A DNA stretch of 64,000 nt from Kribbella sp. NBC_00382 (lineage in GTDB: Bacteria > Actinomycetota > Actinomycetes > Propionibacteriales > Kribbellaceae): the NCBI RefSeq assembly GCF_036067295.1, contig NZ_CP107954.1:4588001-4652000 (forward strand), read 5' to 3'. The notes under the pieces were generated by a model that was not told the DNA's origin, ran no database searches, and was given only the letters and a program-made list of their open reading frames with translations. The stretch's first letter is position 1; the number at the start of each line of letters is the position of its first letter. Below, piece by piece: positions 25,117-34,420 of this stretch. The position numbers were made by a program, and so were the translations under genes.

Positions 25117-28100
25117 ATGACCAGCTCACTCGGACGCGCCCTGGCCGCCCTTCTCGGCGTGGTTCTCGTCCTGCCGGCCACCATCCAAACAGCCGCCGGT
25201 ACTACGTACGCCCCCGCGCCAAGCAACAGCAGCGGCACCGGCAAAGGCACCGGCAGCGGCACCGGCACCAGCAGCGACAACGGCCCCGTCGGCTGGGACG
25301 TCTACCGCCACCTCGACCGCCTCCCCGAGCTGCAGACCGGCGTCCGTACCAAGCAGTTCTCCAGCTTCGGCCGCGACGGCACCAACAACGACGGCTTCGA
25401 CGGCACCTACTCCTGCCTCAAGACGACTGCCGAGGGCTGCGTGATCGCCGAGGACGACGGCCCCGGCGAGATCGCCTCGATCTGGTTCACCCGCGACGAG
25501 GGCGACGTCCGCAAGACCGGCACCATCACCGTCGAGGCGGACGGCAAGAAGGTGCTCGACGCGAGCCTGCAGGACGTCGTCGACGGCAAACTGGGCTCGC
25601 CGTTCGTCTACCCGCTTGTCGCCAATGCGCTCGAGACCAGCGGCGGCGTCTACATCCGAGTCCCCATGCCCTACAAGAAGTCGATGCGGGTGACCGTCCA
25701 GAACAACCCGCTCTTCTACCACGTCGACTACCGCGAGTTCCCCGACGCGACCGGCGTACAGACCTTCGACCCGACCGATAAAGCGGAGGACGTCGTCGCG
25801 CTGCTCAAGGCGTCCGGCACCAAGGACCCCAAGCCGGCCCAGCCGCAGGCCAGGACCACGAAGACCGCGATCAACCTTGCCCCCGGCAAGCAAATCACGC
25901 TCGCCGACACCCACGGTCCCGGCGAGATCAGCGCACTGAGACTGAAGCTGCCGCAGATTGTCGGACTCGATCTGAAGACCTTCGCCGACGACGGCCGTGC
26001 CTTCCTCGGCGGCAGCAAGTTCACGCTGAAGATCGACCCGGCCAACACCGGCGTCAAACTGACCCGCCGGATGGACCTGCGAATCGGCAACCAGCGAGCC
26101 AAGGTATTCGTCGACGGCGTCCAGTCTGGTGAGTGGACCCCGTTGCCGGCCAAGGGCGCCCAATGGGCCGATCAAACAGTGGAGCTTCCGGCGAGCGTCA
26201 CCGCAGGCAAGACCCAGATCGAGATCCGCAACGAGTTCATCTCGTCCGACCTCGACTTCAACGAGTTCACCTACTGGGCAGACTCGACGGTCGGCACCAC
26301 GACCAAGCGCACCGACACCCTCGACGTCGGCCCGCAACATATCGTCGACGAGCAGGCCCACGGTTACCAGATCACCCAGCAGAACTGGGAAGGCTCCCAT
26401 TCGATGCCGTACGCCGCCACGCCCGCCGACGGCGAACGCGTCAAACCCTCGGACGCCCTCCTGTCCGCCGTACGGGTGCAGGTCACCGTAGACGGCAAGA
26501 AGCGCGTCGACGGCCCGCTCGGCGAATTCTTCGGCTCCGGCCTGGGCGAGAACGACGTCCGCTCCCTCTTCTTCGCCATGGACCCCAACGGCTGGTACCA
26601 GTCCTGGTGGCCGATGCCGTACCTCGCCCGAGCCACCGTCACCCTCGTCAACACCTCTCAGTACAAGCTCTCCGCAGGTCAAGCGGAAGTCACCTCAGCA
26701 CGCAACGCCGAGAAAGCAGTCGATCTCCTCACCGGCAAGACCGGCTACTTCACCGCAATCTCCAAGAAAGCGCAGCCGGCCATGGGCAGCGACTGGCTGA
26801 TCGCGGACACCACCGGTCGCGGCAAGTTCGTCGGAGTCTCGCACACGATGGAAGGCCTGCAATCGGACGGCAACACTCGCGGCTACCTCGAAGGCGACGA
26901 GCGCGTCTACGTCGACGGCGAGCGCACACCGGCCATCCATGGCACCGGCACCGAGGACTACTACGAGTCCGGCTGGTACTTCAACCAAGGCACCTACTCC
27001 ACGCCCTTCCACGGCAACTCGGGCCACGAGGTCCAGGCAGGTGAGTGCAAGAACGAGTGCGACAGCGCATTCCGCTTGCACATCACCGACTCGATCGGCT
27101 TCCAGAACCAGCTGACCTTCGGCATCGAACACGGCCAGCAGGACGACGTCCCAGCGATCTACGGCTCAACAGCCTTCCTGTACTCCGCAGCGCGATTCGG
27201 TGCCCGGGAAACGGACCGACTGGACGTCGGCGACTCGCAGAGCCGCCAGCAGCACCAATACGCCGACAGCGCCGCGACCCAAGTCGACCTCACCAGCGTC
27301 TACGAAGGCGACCACGACGACCTCGTCATCACCGACCAGGTCCGCACCAGCACAACCCCGATCCGCTTCAACGCCAAGATCGACCCGATCAACCGCGGCG
27401 TAACGCTACGCCGCACCAGCGACCAGAACACACCCGGCCAATCGGCCAAGGTCTTTGTCGACGGCAAGGAAATCGGCACCTGGTCCCAAGCCCTCGGCAA
27501 TCCCAAACAACGCTGGCTGGACGACAACTACCAGTTGCCCGCAGCAATCACCTCCGGGCGCACCAAGCTGACGATCGTACTAAGGCCGACAACGAACTGG
27601 ACAGCAGCAACCTACGTAGTCCAGTCCGAGGTCATCCCGTACGCCGACCGCCGCGCCCCCAGCCAGGTGCAGAACCTCGCCGCCACGAGCCGCGCCGACA
27701 ACGCGATCGCACTCAGCTGGACCGAGCCGGCCGACGACAGCGGCATCGCGAAGTACAACATCTATGCCGCGAAGAAGGGAGCAGTCGAGAAGCTGGTCGG
27801 CACGAGTCGGGTGCCCGGCTTCCTGGACAAGGGGATCGGCCTTGAGGAGACGTGGACGTATCGCGTCGAGGCGGTCGACCTGGCCGGCAACAAGGGTCCG
27901 AAGTCCGCGAAAGTACAGGCAACCTCGGGCAGCACGATCCGGATCGAAGGCGAGTTCATGCTCCCGGCCGACGAGGCCACGGTGCCGGTCGATCCCCAGG
28001 GCAACTGCTGTGGGGTCAGCTGGTCTGGAGGTGCGCAACTCTGGATCCACGGCGCGAAGGCGGGTGACCGGGCGGTCCTGCCCTTCACCGTCCCGACGGC

Positions 28101-29913
28101 CGGCAACTACACCCTGTCGACCGTGCTGACCAAGGCCGCCGACTACGGAATCGTCGACCTCAGCGTCGACGGAGCCAAAGTAGCCACCTTCGACGGGTAC
28201 GCCGCAACCGGTGTCAGCACGGCAAAGGTCGATCTCGGCACCAAACAACTTGCGGAGGGCAAGCATCAGCTAGGACTCACACTGACCGGCAAGAACCCAG
28301 CCGCGACTGGTTACCTCGCGGGCCTCGACCTCCTCGACCTGGAGCTCTCCGTGATCAAGACCGAGCCCTTCAGCAAGACAGAGAAAGTAGTGGCTGCGGG
28401 CAAGTTCGTGAAGGTCTACGACCCGAGTGTCGGGGAGTCCAGCCCGTGGTACTACAACGACCACACGATGGTCCAGGATCGCAAGACCGGCACCTGGCAC
28501 GTCTACGCGATCACCCACGCGGAGCCCGCCGACCCACTCGACGAGAAGAGCTTCGGCCATGCGACCGCGCCGTCGCCGACCGGTCCGTGGACCAAACAGC
28601 CGCCGGCGTTGTTCGCTGACCCAACACTAGGTGAGAGCCATATCTGGGCGCCGTATGTGATGTACGACCAAGGCACCTACTACATGTTCTACTCCGGTGG
28701 GACGGCCGACCATACGGCGTACCGGCTGTCGTTGGCGACATCGACCGATCTCGTGCACTGGGCGAAGAACCCGGCGAACCCGCTGTTCACCGACGGCTTC
28801 GACGGGCGTGACCCGATGGTGCAGAAGGTCGGCAACCAGTGGGTGATGTACTACACGGCCAACTCGACGCCGAGCGGCGGCAATCACATCGTTGCCTACC
28901 GCACCAGTACCGACCTGAAGCACTGGGGCGCCAGGCAGATCGCATTCCAGCACCCGCAGGCCGGAACGTTCGGTGGGCCGACCGAGTCGCCGTTTGTCGT
29001 GCAGCGCGGCAAGGACTGGTACCTCTTCGCCTGCTGCGATGGCGGCTACGAGTCGACAAAGGTCTACAAGAGCAAGGATCCGCTGCACTTCACGATCGAT
29101 CAGCTCGTCGGGACGATCCAGTCGCATGCGGCGGAGATCGTGCAGGACGGATCCACCTGGTACGTGACTGGTGCCGGCTGGGGCAAGGGTGGGCTGTTCG
29201 TCGCGCCGCTCGACTTCAGCAAGACGCAGGTCACCAAGGGGATGGTGGTCAGTACGAAGTACTACCGAGCCACCGTGCAGACGAGTCCGCGGGCGGTACT
29301 GAGCGCGCTGGAGGTCGACCCGGCGGGACAGGCGGAGTACAAGCCCGCTCTGGATTCGTCGTCGCGGGCGACCGCGCCCTATCTCGGGGTCGGCAACTTC
29401 GGAGCGACCGATCTCACCGGTGCGGCGGCGCAGGTGGAGCAACACGACGGCACGCTCAACCTCAAAGGCATCCCTCTCGGCGATGAGCAGATCACCGTCG
29501 ACTGGGCCTTCGACTTCAAAGCCAAAACCTTCGACACGAGCCTGCGATGGTTGGTCACCCAGCCGACAGCGCCGCTCTGGGAGGTGTCCTTCAACGTCGA
29601 CTCCGCGCTCGCCGATCAAGGCGATCCGGCCGGCTTCGCCCGCAATGGCGACTACCCCGGCCTCCCGAAGTGGTCGATGGCGACGAGTCCGGGGCTGAGC
29701 GTCGTATCGGCGTACAAGGCAGGCTCGGCCTGGTCAGCCGACAATCATTGGTACGACCCAGCCAACGCAGCCATCGCCTGGCAACCCCTCTGGCAGCCCG
29801 GCGGTCGCGCGTGGGCTCCCGGAGGGTACGACGGCGGCACCTGGCGCTTCGGCTTCTCCGCCACCGAGAAGGACACCGCCTTCGCCGACAGCCTGGCCGC
29901 CTCGATGTCATAA
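25117..29913 (+). CDS. Giant secreted glycosidase: DUF2961 (GH172-type) + Fn3 + carbohydrate-binding + GH43-like propeller
   Basis: The 1598-residue exported protein has a signal peptide at about 1-28, then a Ser/Gly/Thr linker. About 50-845 is the DUF2961 part: RDGTNNDGF at 86-94, GTGTEDYYE at 609-617, and two related jelly-roll lobes each with an AKVFVDG strand. About 846-940 is fibronectin III. About 940-1085 is a CBM6-like module (RIEGEFMLPADE). About 1090-1370 is a five-bladed GH43-superfamily propeller with candidate acids Asp1115, Asp1232 (RDPM) and Glu1290 (TESPF). A final beta domain follows. DUF2961 enzymes of CAZy family GH172 act on D-arabinofuranosides or fructofuranosides. A LacI-like palindrome just upstream suggests sugar induction. 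Confidence 0.9.
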   Translation: MTSSLGRALAALLGVVLVLPATIQTAAGTTYAPAPSNSSGTGKGTGSGTGTSSDNGPVGWDVYRHLDRLPELQTGVRTKQFSSFGRDGTNNDGFDGTYSCLKTTAEGCVIAEDDGPGEIASIWFTRDEGDVRKTGTITVEADGKKVLDASLQDVVDGKLGSPFVYPLVANALETSGGVYIRVPMPYKKSMRVTVQNNPLFYHVDYREFPDATGVQTFDPTDKAEDVVALLKASGTKDPKPAQPQARTTKTAINLAPGKQITLADTHGPGEISALRLKLPQIVGLDLKTFADDGRAFLGGSKFTLKIDPANTGVKLTRRMDLRIGNQRAKVFVDGVQSGEWTPLPAKGAQWADQTVELPASVTAGKTQIEIRNEFISSDLDFNEFTYWADSTVGTTTKRTDTLDVGPQHIVDEQAHGYQITQQNWEGSHSMPYAATPADGERVKPSDALLSAVRVQVTVDGKKRVDGPLGEFFGSGLGENDVRSLFFAMDPNGWYQSWWPMPYLARATVTLVNTSQYKLSAGQAEVTSARNAEKAVDLLTGKTGYFTAISKKAQPAMGSDWLIADTTGRGKFVGVSHTMEGLQSDGNTRGYLEGDERVYVDGERTPAIHGTGTEDYYESGWYFNQGTYSTPFHGNSGHEVQAGECKNECDSAFRLHITDSIGFQNQLTFGIEHGQQDDVPAIYGSTAFLYSAARFGARETDRLDVGDSQSRQQHQYADSAATQVDLTSVYEGDHDDLVITDQVRTSTTPIRFNAKIDPINRGVTLRRTSDQNTPGQSAKVFVDGKEIGTWSQALGNPKQRWLDDNYQLPAAITSGRTKLTIVLRPTTNWTAATYVVQSEVIPYADRRAPSQVQNLAATSRADNAIALSWTEPADDSGIAKYNIYAAKKGAVEKLVGTSRVPGFLDKGIGLEETWTYRVEAVDLAGNKGPKSAKVQATSGSTIRIEGEFMLPADEATVPVDPQGNCCGVSWSGGAQLWIHGAKAGDRAVLPFTVPTAGNYTLSTVLTKAADYGIVDLSVDGAKVATFDGYAATGVSTAKVDLGTKQLAEGKHQLGLTLTGKNPAATGYLAGLDLLDLELSVIKTEPFSKTEKVVAAGKFVKVYDPSVGESSPWYYNDHTMVQDRKTGTWHVYAITHAEPADPLDEKSFGHATAPSPTGPWTKQPPALFADPTLGESHIWAPYVMYDQGTYYMFYSGGTADHTAYRLSLATSTDLVHWAKNPANPLFTDGFDGRDPMVQKVGNQWVMYYTANSTPSGGNHIVAYRTSTDLKHWGARQIAFQHPQAGTFGGPTESPFVVQRGKDWYLFACCDGGYESTKVYKSKDPLHFTIDQLVGTIQSHAAEIVQDGSTWYVTGAGWGKGGLFVAPLDFSKTQVTKGMVVSTKYYRATVQTSPRAVLSALEVDPAGQAEYKPALDSSSRATAPYLGVGNFGATDLTGAAAQVEQHDGTLNLKGIPLGDEQITVDWAFDFKAKTFDTSLRWLVTQPTAPLWEVSFNVDSALADQGDPAGFARNGDYPGLPKWSMATSPGLSVVSAYKAGSAWSADNHWYDPANAAIAWQPLWQPGGRAWAPGGYDGGTWRFGFSATEKDTAFADSLAASMS
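25198..25211 (+). repeat. 14-mer GGTACTACGTACGC, copy 3
   Basis: This copy lies in the end of the signal-peptide region of the giant glycosidase gene. It is identical to 10965-10978 and 20073-20086. Confidence 0.8.
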
Positions 29914-29916
29914 AGT
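29911..29916 (+). promoter_or_regulatory. Putative -10 hexamer TAAAGT (leaderless)
   Basis: TAAAGT starts with the stop codon of the glycosidase gene and lies 8 bases before the GTG at 29925, allowing independent, leaderless transcription of the isochorismatase-like gene. Confidence 0.45.
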
Positions 29917-29924
29917 CCGAAGCT

Positions 29925-30449
29925 GTGAGCACACTTGAACTGGAACCCCGTACGACGGCGTTGGTCCTGATCGACCTGATGCCACGGATCATCGCGCTCG
30001 ACACGGCGCCGTTGACCGGGCCGGAGGTCCTCGAGCGCTGCGAAGCGCTCGCCAAGGCAACGAGGTCGGTCGGCGGATTGGTTGTCAACGTCCGGGTCGA
30101 CCGCCCCGGCGTTGACGTCCAGCCAGAAGGCAGCGGTTTCGCACTCACCTCCGAGCCAGGCGACGTGGAGATCGTCAAGCGCACAGTCGGCGCCTTCCAC
30201 CAGACCGGCCTCGACGACGTACTCCGCGAACGCGGCATCAAGACCGTTGCCCTGGCCGGCATCGCCACCAACTTCGGCGTCGAATCCACCGGCCGAGCCG
30301 CCGACGAACACGGCTACGACACCGTCTACCTCACCGACGCGATGACCGGCCTCGACGCCACCGCCCACGACTTCGCCATCTCCTACATCTTCCCCAAATT
30401 TGGCACAGCCTGCACCGGTTCGGAGTACGTAGCAGCCCTAGGCGTGTGA
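29925..30449 (+). CDS. Isochorismatase-family hydrolase lacking the catalytic cysteine
   Basis: The 174-residue product has the isochorismatase/cysteine hydrolase fold: VLIDLM (Asp), VKRTVGAFHQT (Lys) and GIATNFGVESTGRAADEHGY. At the position of the nucleophile (TNxC in nicotinamidases) there is Gly (TNFG), as in isochorismatase-type enzymes that do not use a thiol. It probably cleaves a vinyl ether or another non-amide bond, or has another function; this is inference. The GTG start follows the preceding stop by 11 bases. Confidence 0.87.
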   Translation: MSTLELEPRTTALVLIDLMPRIIALDTAPLTGPEVLERCEALAKATRSVGGLVVNVRVDRPGVDVQPEGSGFALTSEPGDVEIVKRTVGAFHQTGLDDVLRERGIKTVALAGIATNFGVESTGRAADEHGYDTVYLTDAMTGLDATAHDFAISYIFPKFGTACTGSEYVAALGV

Positions 30450-30574
30450 GGGTCGAGGCCCAGCGTTCTCACCAAAAGTAGCGACTGGTTACGTTGAGTG
30501 AACTTCAGGCGGGCGAACGGGAAACTCGAGCTGAATGTTTGCGTGCGCAGCGAAAGTAAGAGCACGCTAGGGGT

Positions 30575-30805
30575 ATGACGAAGCCGGCCACGCTTGGTGC
30601 CGAGAGCTCCGCCCCTTCCGCTGCGCACTACCCGCACTCCAGAGACGACTGCGCCGAATGCCACGGTCACGACGCCGACGTGATCGCGCGCTGGCCCAAC
30701 CACGAGGCGCGCTGGTGCCATCGCTGTACCGGCGTCGCGCTCGCCCTGGTGGTCAACCTCGGCTACGAGGTCACCGTCCGCTCTCTCGACCGCGTCGGGG
30801 CCTAA
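30575..30805 (+). CDS. Small Cys/His-rich protein
   Basis: The 76-residue product has CAECHGHD and WCHRCTG, two CxxC-type knuckles 20 residues apart that could bind zinc, followed by a hydrophobic C-terminal helix (VALALVVNLGYEVTV). Codon usage is coding-like. The ribosome-binding site is weak (CTAGGGGT directly before the ATG). The stop overlaps the end of the convergent gene at 30802 by four bases. Function is unknown. Confidence 0.5.
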   Translation: MTKPATLGAESSAPSAAHYPHSRDDCAECHGHDADVIARWPNHEARWCHRCTGVALALVVNLGYEVTVRSLDRVGA

Positions 30806-31629
30806 CCGAACAGCTCGGCGTTCTCCCGCGACCACTCCTGAAGGGTTCGCGGGGCATGTCCGCGCACCCGCTCGACGGTGTCCGTCACGGTCGTCTCGTC
30901 GATGATCCCGTCGCGATAGAACGACTCGATCGCTTCCGCGTACTGCGCCGGCATCGACGCATACAACTCGTCATGCGTCTCGTCCGCACTCAACTCGTAC
31001 GCCTGCAAGGGCCGCCCGATCGCCTCGGCCACGATCGCCAGCTGCTCGGCCGGCCTCAGCGCCACCGGACCACTCAGCCGGTACGCCGCTCCCGCATGCC
31101 CATCCGTCGTCAGCGCGGCGACCGCCACGTCGGCGATGTCGTCCGGGTGGATCGTCGAGATCGGTACGTCGGGGAACTGCAACCGGACCACGTCGCCCGC
31201 TTTGAGTTGAGGGAGCCAGCGGAGTGTGTTCGACATGAACGCGTTCGGCCGCAGGAACGTCCACTCCAGCCCCGACTGCTCGACGGCCGCCTCTGCATCG
31301 GCGTGGTACTGCGCGATCGCGTTGTCCGTCCGCGTTCCGACGATCGAGCTGCTCGACAGCAGGGCGGCACGGCGTACACCGGCCTGTACTGCGTTCGCCA
31401 GCAACTCGTTCATCCGCTCGTACCCACTGAGCAGGAACAGTCCGCTGACCCCGTCGAGCGCGTCGACGAAGGTGTCCGGCTGGTTGAGATCGCCGACCAC
31501 TGCCTCGACACCGGCGGGCAATTCCACCTGCTTGCGCACGAGCGCCTTCGCCGGGATGCCCTTCGCGGACAGTGCCCGCACGACCGCTCCGCCCGCATTG
31601 CCCGTCGCGCCGGTTACCAGGATCGTCAT
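30802..31629 (-). CDS. NmrA-type NAD(P)-binding protein (atypical SDR)
   Basis: The 275-residue product starts MTILVTGATGNAGGAVVRAL, the glycine-rich NAD(P) site of atypical short-chain dehydrogenases. LLSSSSI and YHADAEAAVEQSGLEWTFLRPNAFM follow the NmrA/quinone oxidoreductase-2 group, which act as redox sensors or NADPH-dependent reductases. The usual YxxxK pair is not clear. Its ATG overlaps the stop of the upstream gene by four bases, so it is translated together with the BKACE-like gene. Confidence 0.9.
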   Translation of the reverse strand: MTILVTGATGNAGGAVVRALSAKGIPAKALVRKQVELPAGVEAVVGDLNQPDTFVDALDGVSGLFLLSGYERMNELLANAVQAGVRRAALLSSSSIVGTRTDNAIAQYHADAEAAVEQSGLEWTFLRPNAFMSNTLRWLPQLKAGDVVRLQFPDVPISTIHPDDIADVAVAALTTDGHAGAAYRLSGPVALRPAEQLAIVAEAIGRPLQAYELSADETHDELYASMPAQYAEAIESFYRDGIIDETTVTDTVERVRGHAPRTLQEWSRENAELFG

Positions 31630-32336
31630 CGGATTCCCCTCAGGTAGGTGATCAGTTCTCCGTTGTTAGTGACGTGCTGTCCGGCGGGGCCGGTGAGCAT
31701 GTCCTCGAAGCCGGCGCGCAGTCCGTAGCCCTTGGAGCGCGCCCACTCCAGTACCGGCCAAGCCCACTCGCCTTCGCCATGGACGACCAGCTCGACCCCG
31801 GCCGGCAGGACGTCGAGCACGGCTTGGGCGGCCGCGATTCCGTCCGTACCGGGCGAGATCCCAGGTATTGCCTCGACAAGCACGCGGACGACCGGACCGC
31901 GCCAGCTCAGGAACTTCCGGGCCGCGTCCGGCGTGAAGAGTCCCGCCTCGACGCCGATCCCTCGCTCGAGCAGCAGTCTCGCGATCTGCTCGGCACCGTC
32001 CTCGTGCCAGTTGACGCTCGCGAAATCCGGCCCGGCATCCCATTCACTGAGCAAAGCCAAGCGAGTGTCGAGGTCCGGCTCGATCTCCTCCCGAGTCGAC
32101 ACCCCGAGCGGCAGCTCAGGACACCACTCCCGTACTGCGGCAACGGCCGGCTCAACATCGGACCACCGCAGGCTCTCCCGCCCCTCCGCATCACGCGGGT
32201 GGAAGTGCACCGCGTCGGCGCCGGCCTTCGCAGCGTCGTACGCGGCCTGAGCGAGCTCGGCAGGAGTCAGCGGCACAGCGGGGTGATCGGCGCGCGAACG
32301 GTCGCCGTTCAAGCAGCACTTCAGGATCGCATCCAT
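31626..32336 (-). CDS. BKACE-family protein (beta-keto acid cleavage enzyme-like)
   Basis: The 236-residue TIM-barrel protein starts MDAILKCCLNGDRSRADHPAVPLTPAELA and contains GADAVHFHPRD, PLGVSTREEI, SVNWHEDGAEQIARLLLERG and HGEGEWAWP. These match the DUF849/BKACE family, zinc enzymes that condense a beta-keto acid with acetyl-CoA; His pairs HFH and a C-terminal HGEGE fit the metal site. It is somewhat shorter than typical members (about 270-310), so some loops or the C-terminal helix are missing. It is coupled to the NmrA-like gene. Confidence 0.82.
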   Translation of the reverse strand: MDAILKCCLNGDRSRADHPAVPLTPAELAQAAYDAAKAGADAVHFHPRDAEGRESLRWSDVEPAVAAVREWCPELPLGVSTREEIEPDLDTRLALLSEWDAGPDFASVNWHEDGAEQIARLLLERGIGVEAGLFTPDAARKFLSWRGPVVRVLVEAIPGISPGTDGIAAAQAVLDVLPAGVELVVHGEGEWAWPVLEWARSKGYGLRAGFEDMLTGPAGQHVTNNGELITYLRGIR

Positions 32337-32417
32337 CGCCGACCACAGTGCCAGACAGAAGGGTGATCCCGAACCCGATTTCCGGCGTACTGGGGTGCTG
32401 ATGGAAAGGAAATCAGC

Positions 32418-33140
32418 ATGACTGTCCAGATCGATCCGGCGAACGCCGATCAACTGCAGGCCTGGGACACCGCCGAGGGCGTGTTCTGGGCCGAAGAAGC
32501 CCACCTCTTCGAGCACGCACTGCATCGCTATGACGACGCGCTGTTGGCTTTGGCTGCCATTCGCGATGGCGACCAGGTGCTCGACCTCGGCTGCGGAACC
32601 GGCAGCGTCACCGAGGCCGCCGGACGGTTGGCGGGCTCCGGTACTGCGCTCGGCGTCGACCTCTCGTCGCCGATGCTCGCGATTGCCGAGCAATCAGCCG
32701 CCGGGCTGACGAACGTCGCGTACCTCCAGGCCGATGCACAGGTCTACCCGTTCCCGGACGGCGAGTTCGATGTCGTCCTCAGCCGGACCGGGAGCATGTT
32801 CTTCGCCGACCAGGTGGCCGCCTTCACCAACCTCGGTCGCGCGATGCGTCCGGGTGGGCGACTCGCCTTGCTCAGTTGGCGATCCGCGGCTGAGAACGAG
32901 TGGTTCACGGCGCTCACCACGGCCCTTGCCGCCGGCCGAGAGCTGCCGTCACCTGGTGCACCAGGACCGTTCGCGCAGGCCGATCCGTTGATGGTCACCC
33001 GTGACCTGAAGGCGGCCGGGTTCGCCGAGCCATCCTTCGAGGCGATCGACGAGCCCATGTACTTCGGCCCCGATGTCCCCACCGCCGAGGGCGTCGCCTA
33101 CGCGTCCTCGGCCTGGCTGATCGGAAGTCGCAAGAAATGA
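32418..33140 (+). CDS. SAM-dependent methyltransferase (class I)
   Basis: The 240-residue product has motif I VLDLGCGTGS near residue 55, an acidic residue after strand 2 (GVDLSSPML), motif II-like FDVVLSRTGSMFF and GGRLALLSWRS. This is the UbiE/Methyltransf_11 class, small-molecule methylation, with the acceptor unknown. GGAAAGGA lies 7 bases before the ATG. The stop overlaps the start of the secreted lipase gene (ATGA), an unusual coupling between a cytosolic and an exported product. The upstream gene is divergent. Confidence 0.92.
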   Translation: MTVQIDPANADQLQAWDTAEGVFWAEEAHLFEHALHRYDDALLALAAIRDGDQVLDLGCGTGSVTEAAGRLAGSGTALGVDLSSPMLAIAEQSAAGLTNVAYLQADAQVYPFPDGEFDVVLSRTGSMFFADQVAAFTNLGRAMRPGGRLALLSWRSAAENEWFTALTTALAAGRELPSPGAPGPFAQADPLMVTRDLKAAGFAEPSFEAIDEPMYFGPDVPTAEGVAYASSAWLIGSRKK

Positions 33141-34276
33141 ATCCCGAATCCGGACGACGACTGCCGCGTATCGCCGGCGCCGTCCTGTTGTCCGCAGTAC
33201 TGGTCACCGGCCTGGCATCGACCGCCGACGCCCACACGAAGCCGGGCAAGGTGGTGAAGATCGAGCAGCTACCCGACGACCTGAAGCTGCCCGGCTCGGC
33301 GAAAGCCCAACGACTCCACTACACCTCGACCGGCTTCGACGGCCGGCCGACTGTCGTATCGGGTGCGCTGTTCGTGCCACCAGGCAAGGCGCCCAAGGGC
33401 GGCTGGCCGGCACTGAGCTGGGCGCACGGCACAGTCGGTATCGCCGACAACTGCGCGAACTCAGTCAGCGGCCGATCGCAACGCGACATCGACTACCTGA
33501 CCAGCTGGCTCGCCGCCGGCTACGCGATCGTCGCCTCCGACTACGAAGGCTTCGGTACGCCCGGCACCCACCCGTACCTGAACGGCAAGTCCGAGGCGTA
33601 CGGCCCGATCGACGTCGTCCGAGCTGGTCGCCAGGCGGACAAGTCGCTAAGCCGCAAGTGGATCGCATCGGGCCAGTCGCAAGGCGCGCAGGCCGTGTTG
33701 TTCGCCGGCACTCTGGAGGACAAGTACGCCCCGGAGCTCGACTACCGCGGCACGATCTCCACGGCGCCGATCTCCCAATGGCAGCTGACCTTCGACGCAG
33801 TCCGCCCGTTCACTCCGGACACCCCGGCGAACCCCTTCGTCATCCTCATCCTGGCGGGCACGAAGGCCTCCCACCCGCACACCTTCAACCCCGACCGCTA
33901 CCTGACGTCTTTCGGGAAGTCCCTCTATCAGAGGGCGCTTGAGACCGACTGCTACACGTCTATCGCCCAACTAGCAGCCGGCAAGAAGAGCCAGGACCTG
34001 TACGCCGTCGACACCGCCGAGGCCGACCAGCTCGTAGACCTCCTCATCGCCGACGCCGAGATCCCGATCAAACACCATGATCGCCCGATCTTCCTCGCCC
34101 AGGGCACCGCCGACACCGTTGTCTACGCCCCCGCCACCACGCTCACCGCCGACCAACTACGGGCCAAGGGCAACGACCTCACGTACAGGATCTATCCAGG
34201 CATCGACCACAACGGGTTGCTGGGCGCCGCCAAGCCCGAGATTCTCGCCTGGGCCGCCCAACGCTTCCAACACTGA
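33137..34276 (+). CDS. Secreted lipase/esterase (LIP family, alpha/beta hydrolase)
   Basis: The 379-residue product has a signal peptide of about 32 residues (GLASTADAHT), then an alpha/beta hydrolase. The nucleophile is Ser181 in ASGQSQGAQA, the acid in AQGTADTVVY and the His in GIDHNGLL. LSWAHGTVGIADNCA near the oxyanion hole and the overall length fit secretory triacylglycerol lipases of the LIP type seen in actinobacteria. It acts outside the cell on esters. Translation is coupled to the methyltransferase gene. Confidence 0.9.
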   Translation: MNPESGRRLPRIAGAVLLSAVLVTGLASTADAHTKPGKVVKIEQLPDDLKLPGSAKAQRLHYTSTGFDGRPTVVSGALFVPPGKAPKGGWPALSWAHGTVGIADNCANSVSGRSQRDIDYLTSWLAAGYAIVASDYEGFGTPGTHPYLNGKSEAYGPIDVVRAGRQADKSLSRKWIASGQSQGAQAVLFAGTLEDKYAPELDYRGTISTAPISQWQLTFDAVRPFTPDTPANPFVILILAGTKASHPHTFNPDRYLTSFGKSLYQRALETDCYTSIAQLAAGKKSQDLYAVDTAEADQLVDLLIADAEIPIKHHDRPIFLAQGTADTVVYAPATTLTADQLRAKGNDLTYRIYPGIDHNGLLGAAKPEILAWAAQRFQH

Positions 34277-34301
34277 CGGATAAGTTCGAACCACCGACCG
34301 G

Positions 34302-34359
34302 GAACGGCTGGGCGCCCGGAGCCTGCCGCCTATGGGCGAGGCGCCACCCCCAGTCGTTC
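34302..34359. terminator. Imperfect hairpin between convergent genes
   Basis: GAACGGCTGGG and CCCAGTCGTTC pair over 11 positions (one G-T), flanked inside by GCGC/GCGCC. It lies between the secreted lipase gene and the minus-strand lipoprotein gene. Confidence 0.5.
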
Positions 34360-34420
34360 TCGGCCGAGCCCGTCGCTCCAGTGCACCCGCGCACGCCCGC
34401 CGAACCCGCAGGACCTGGTT

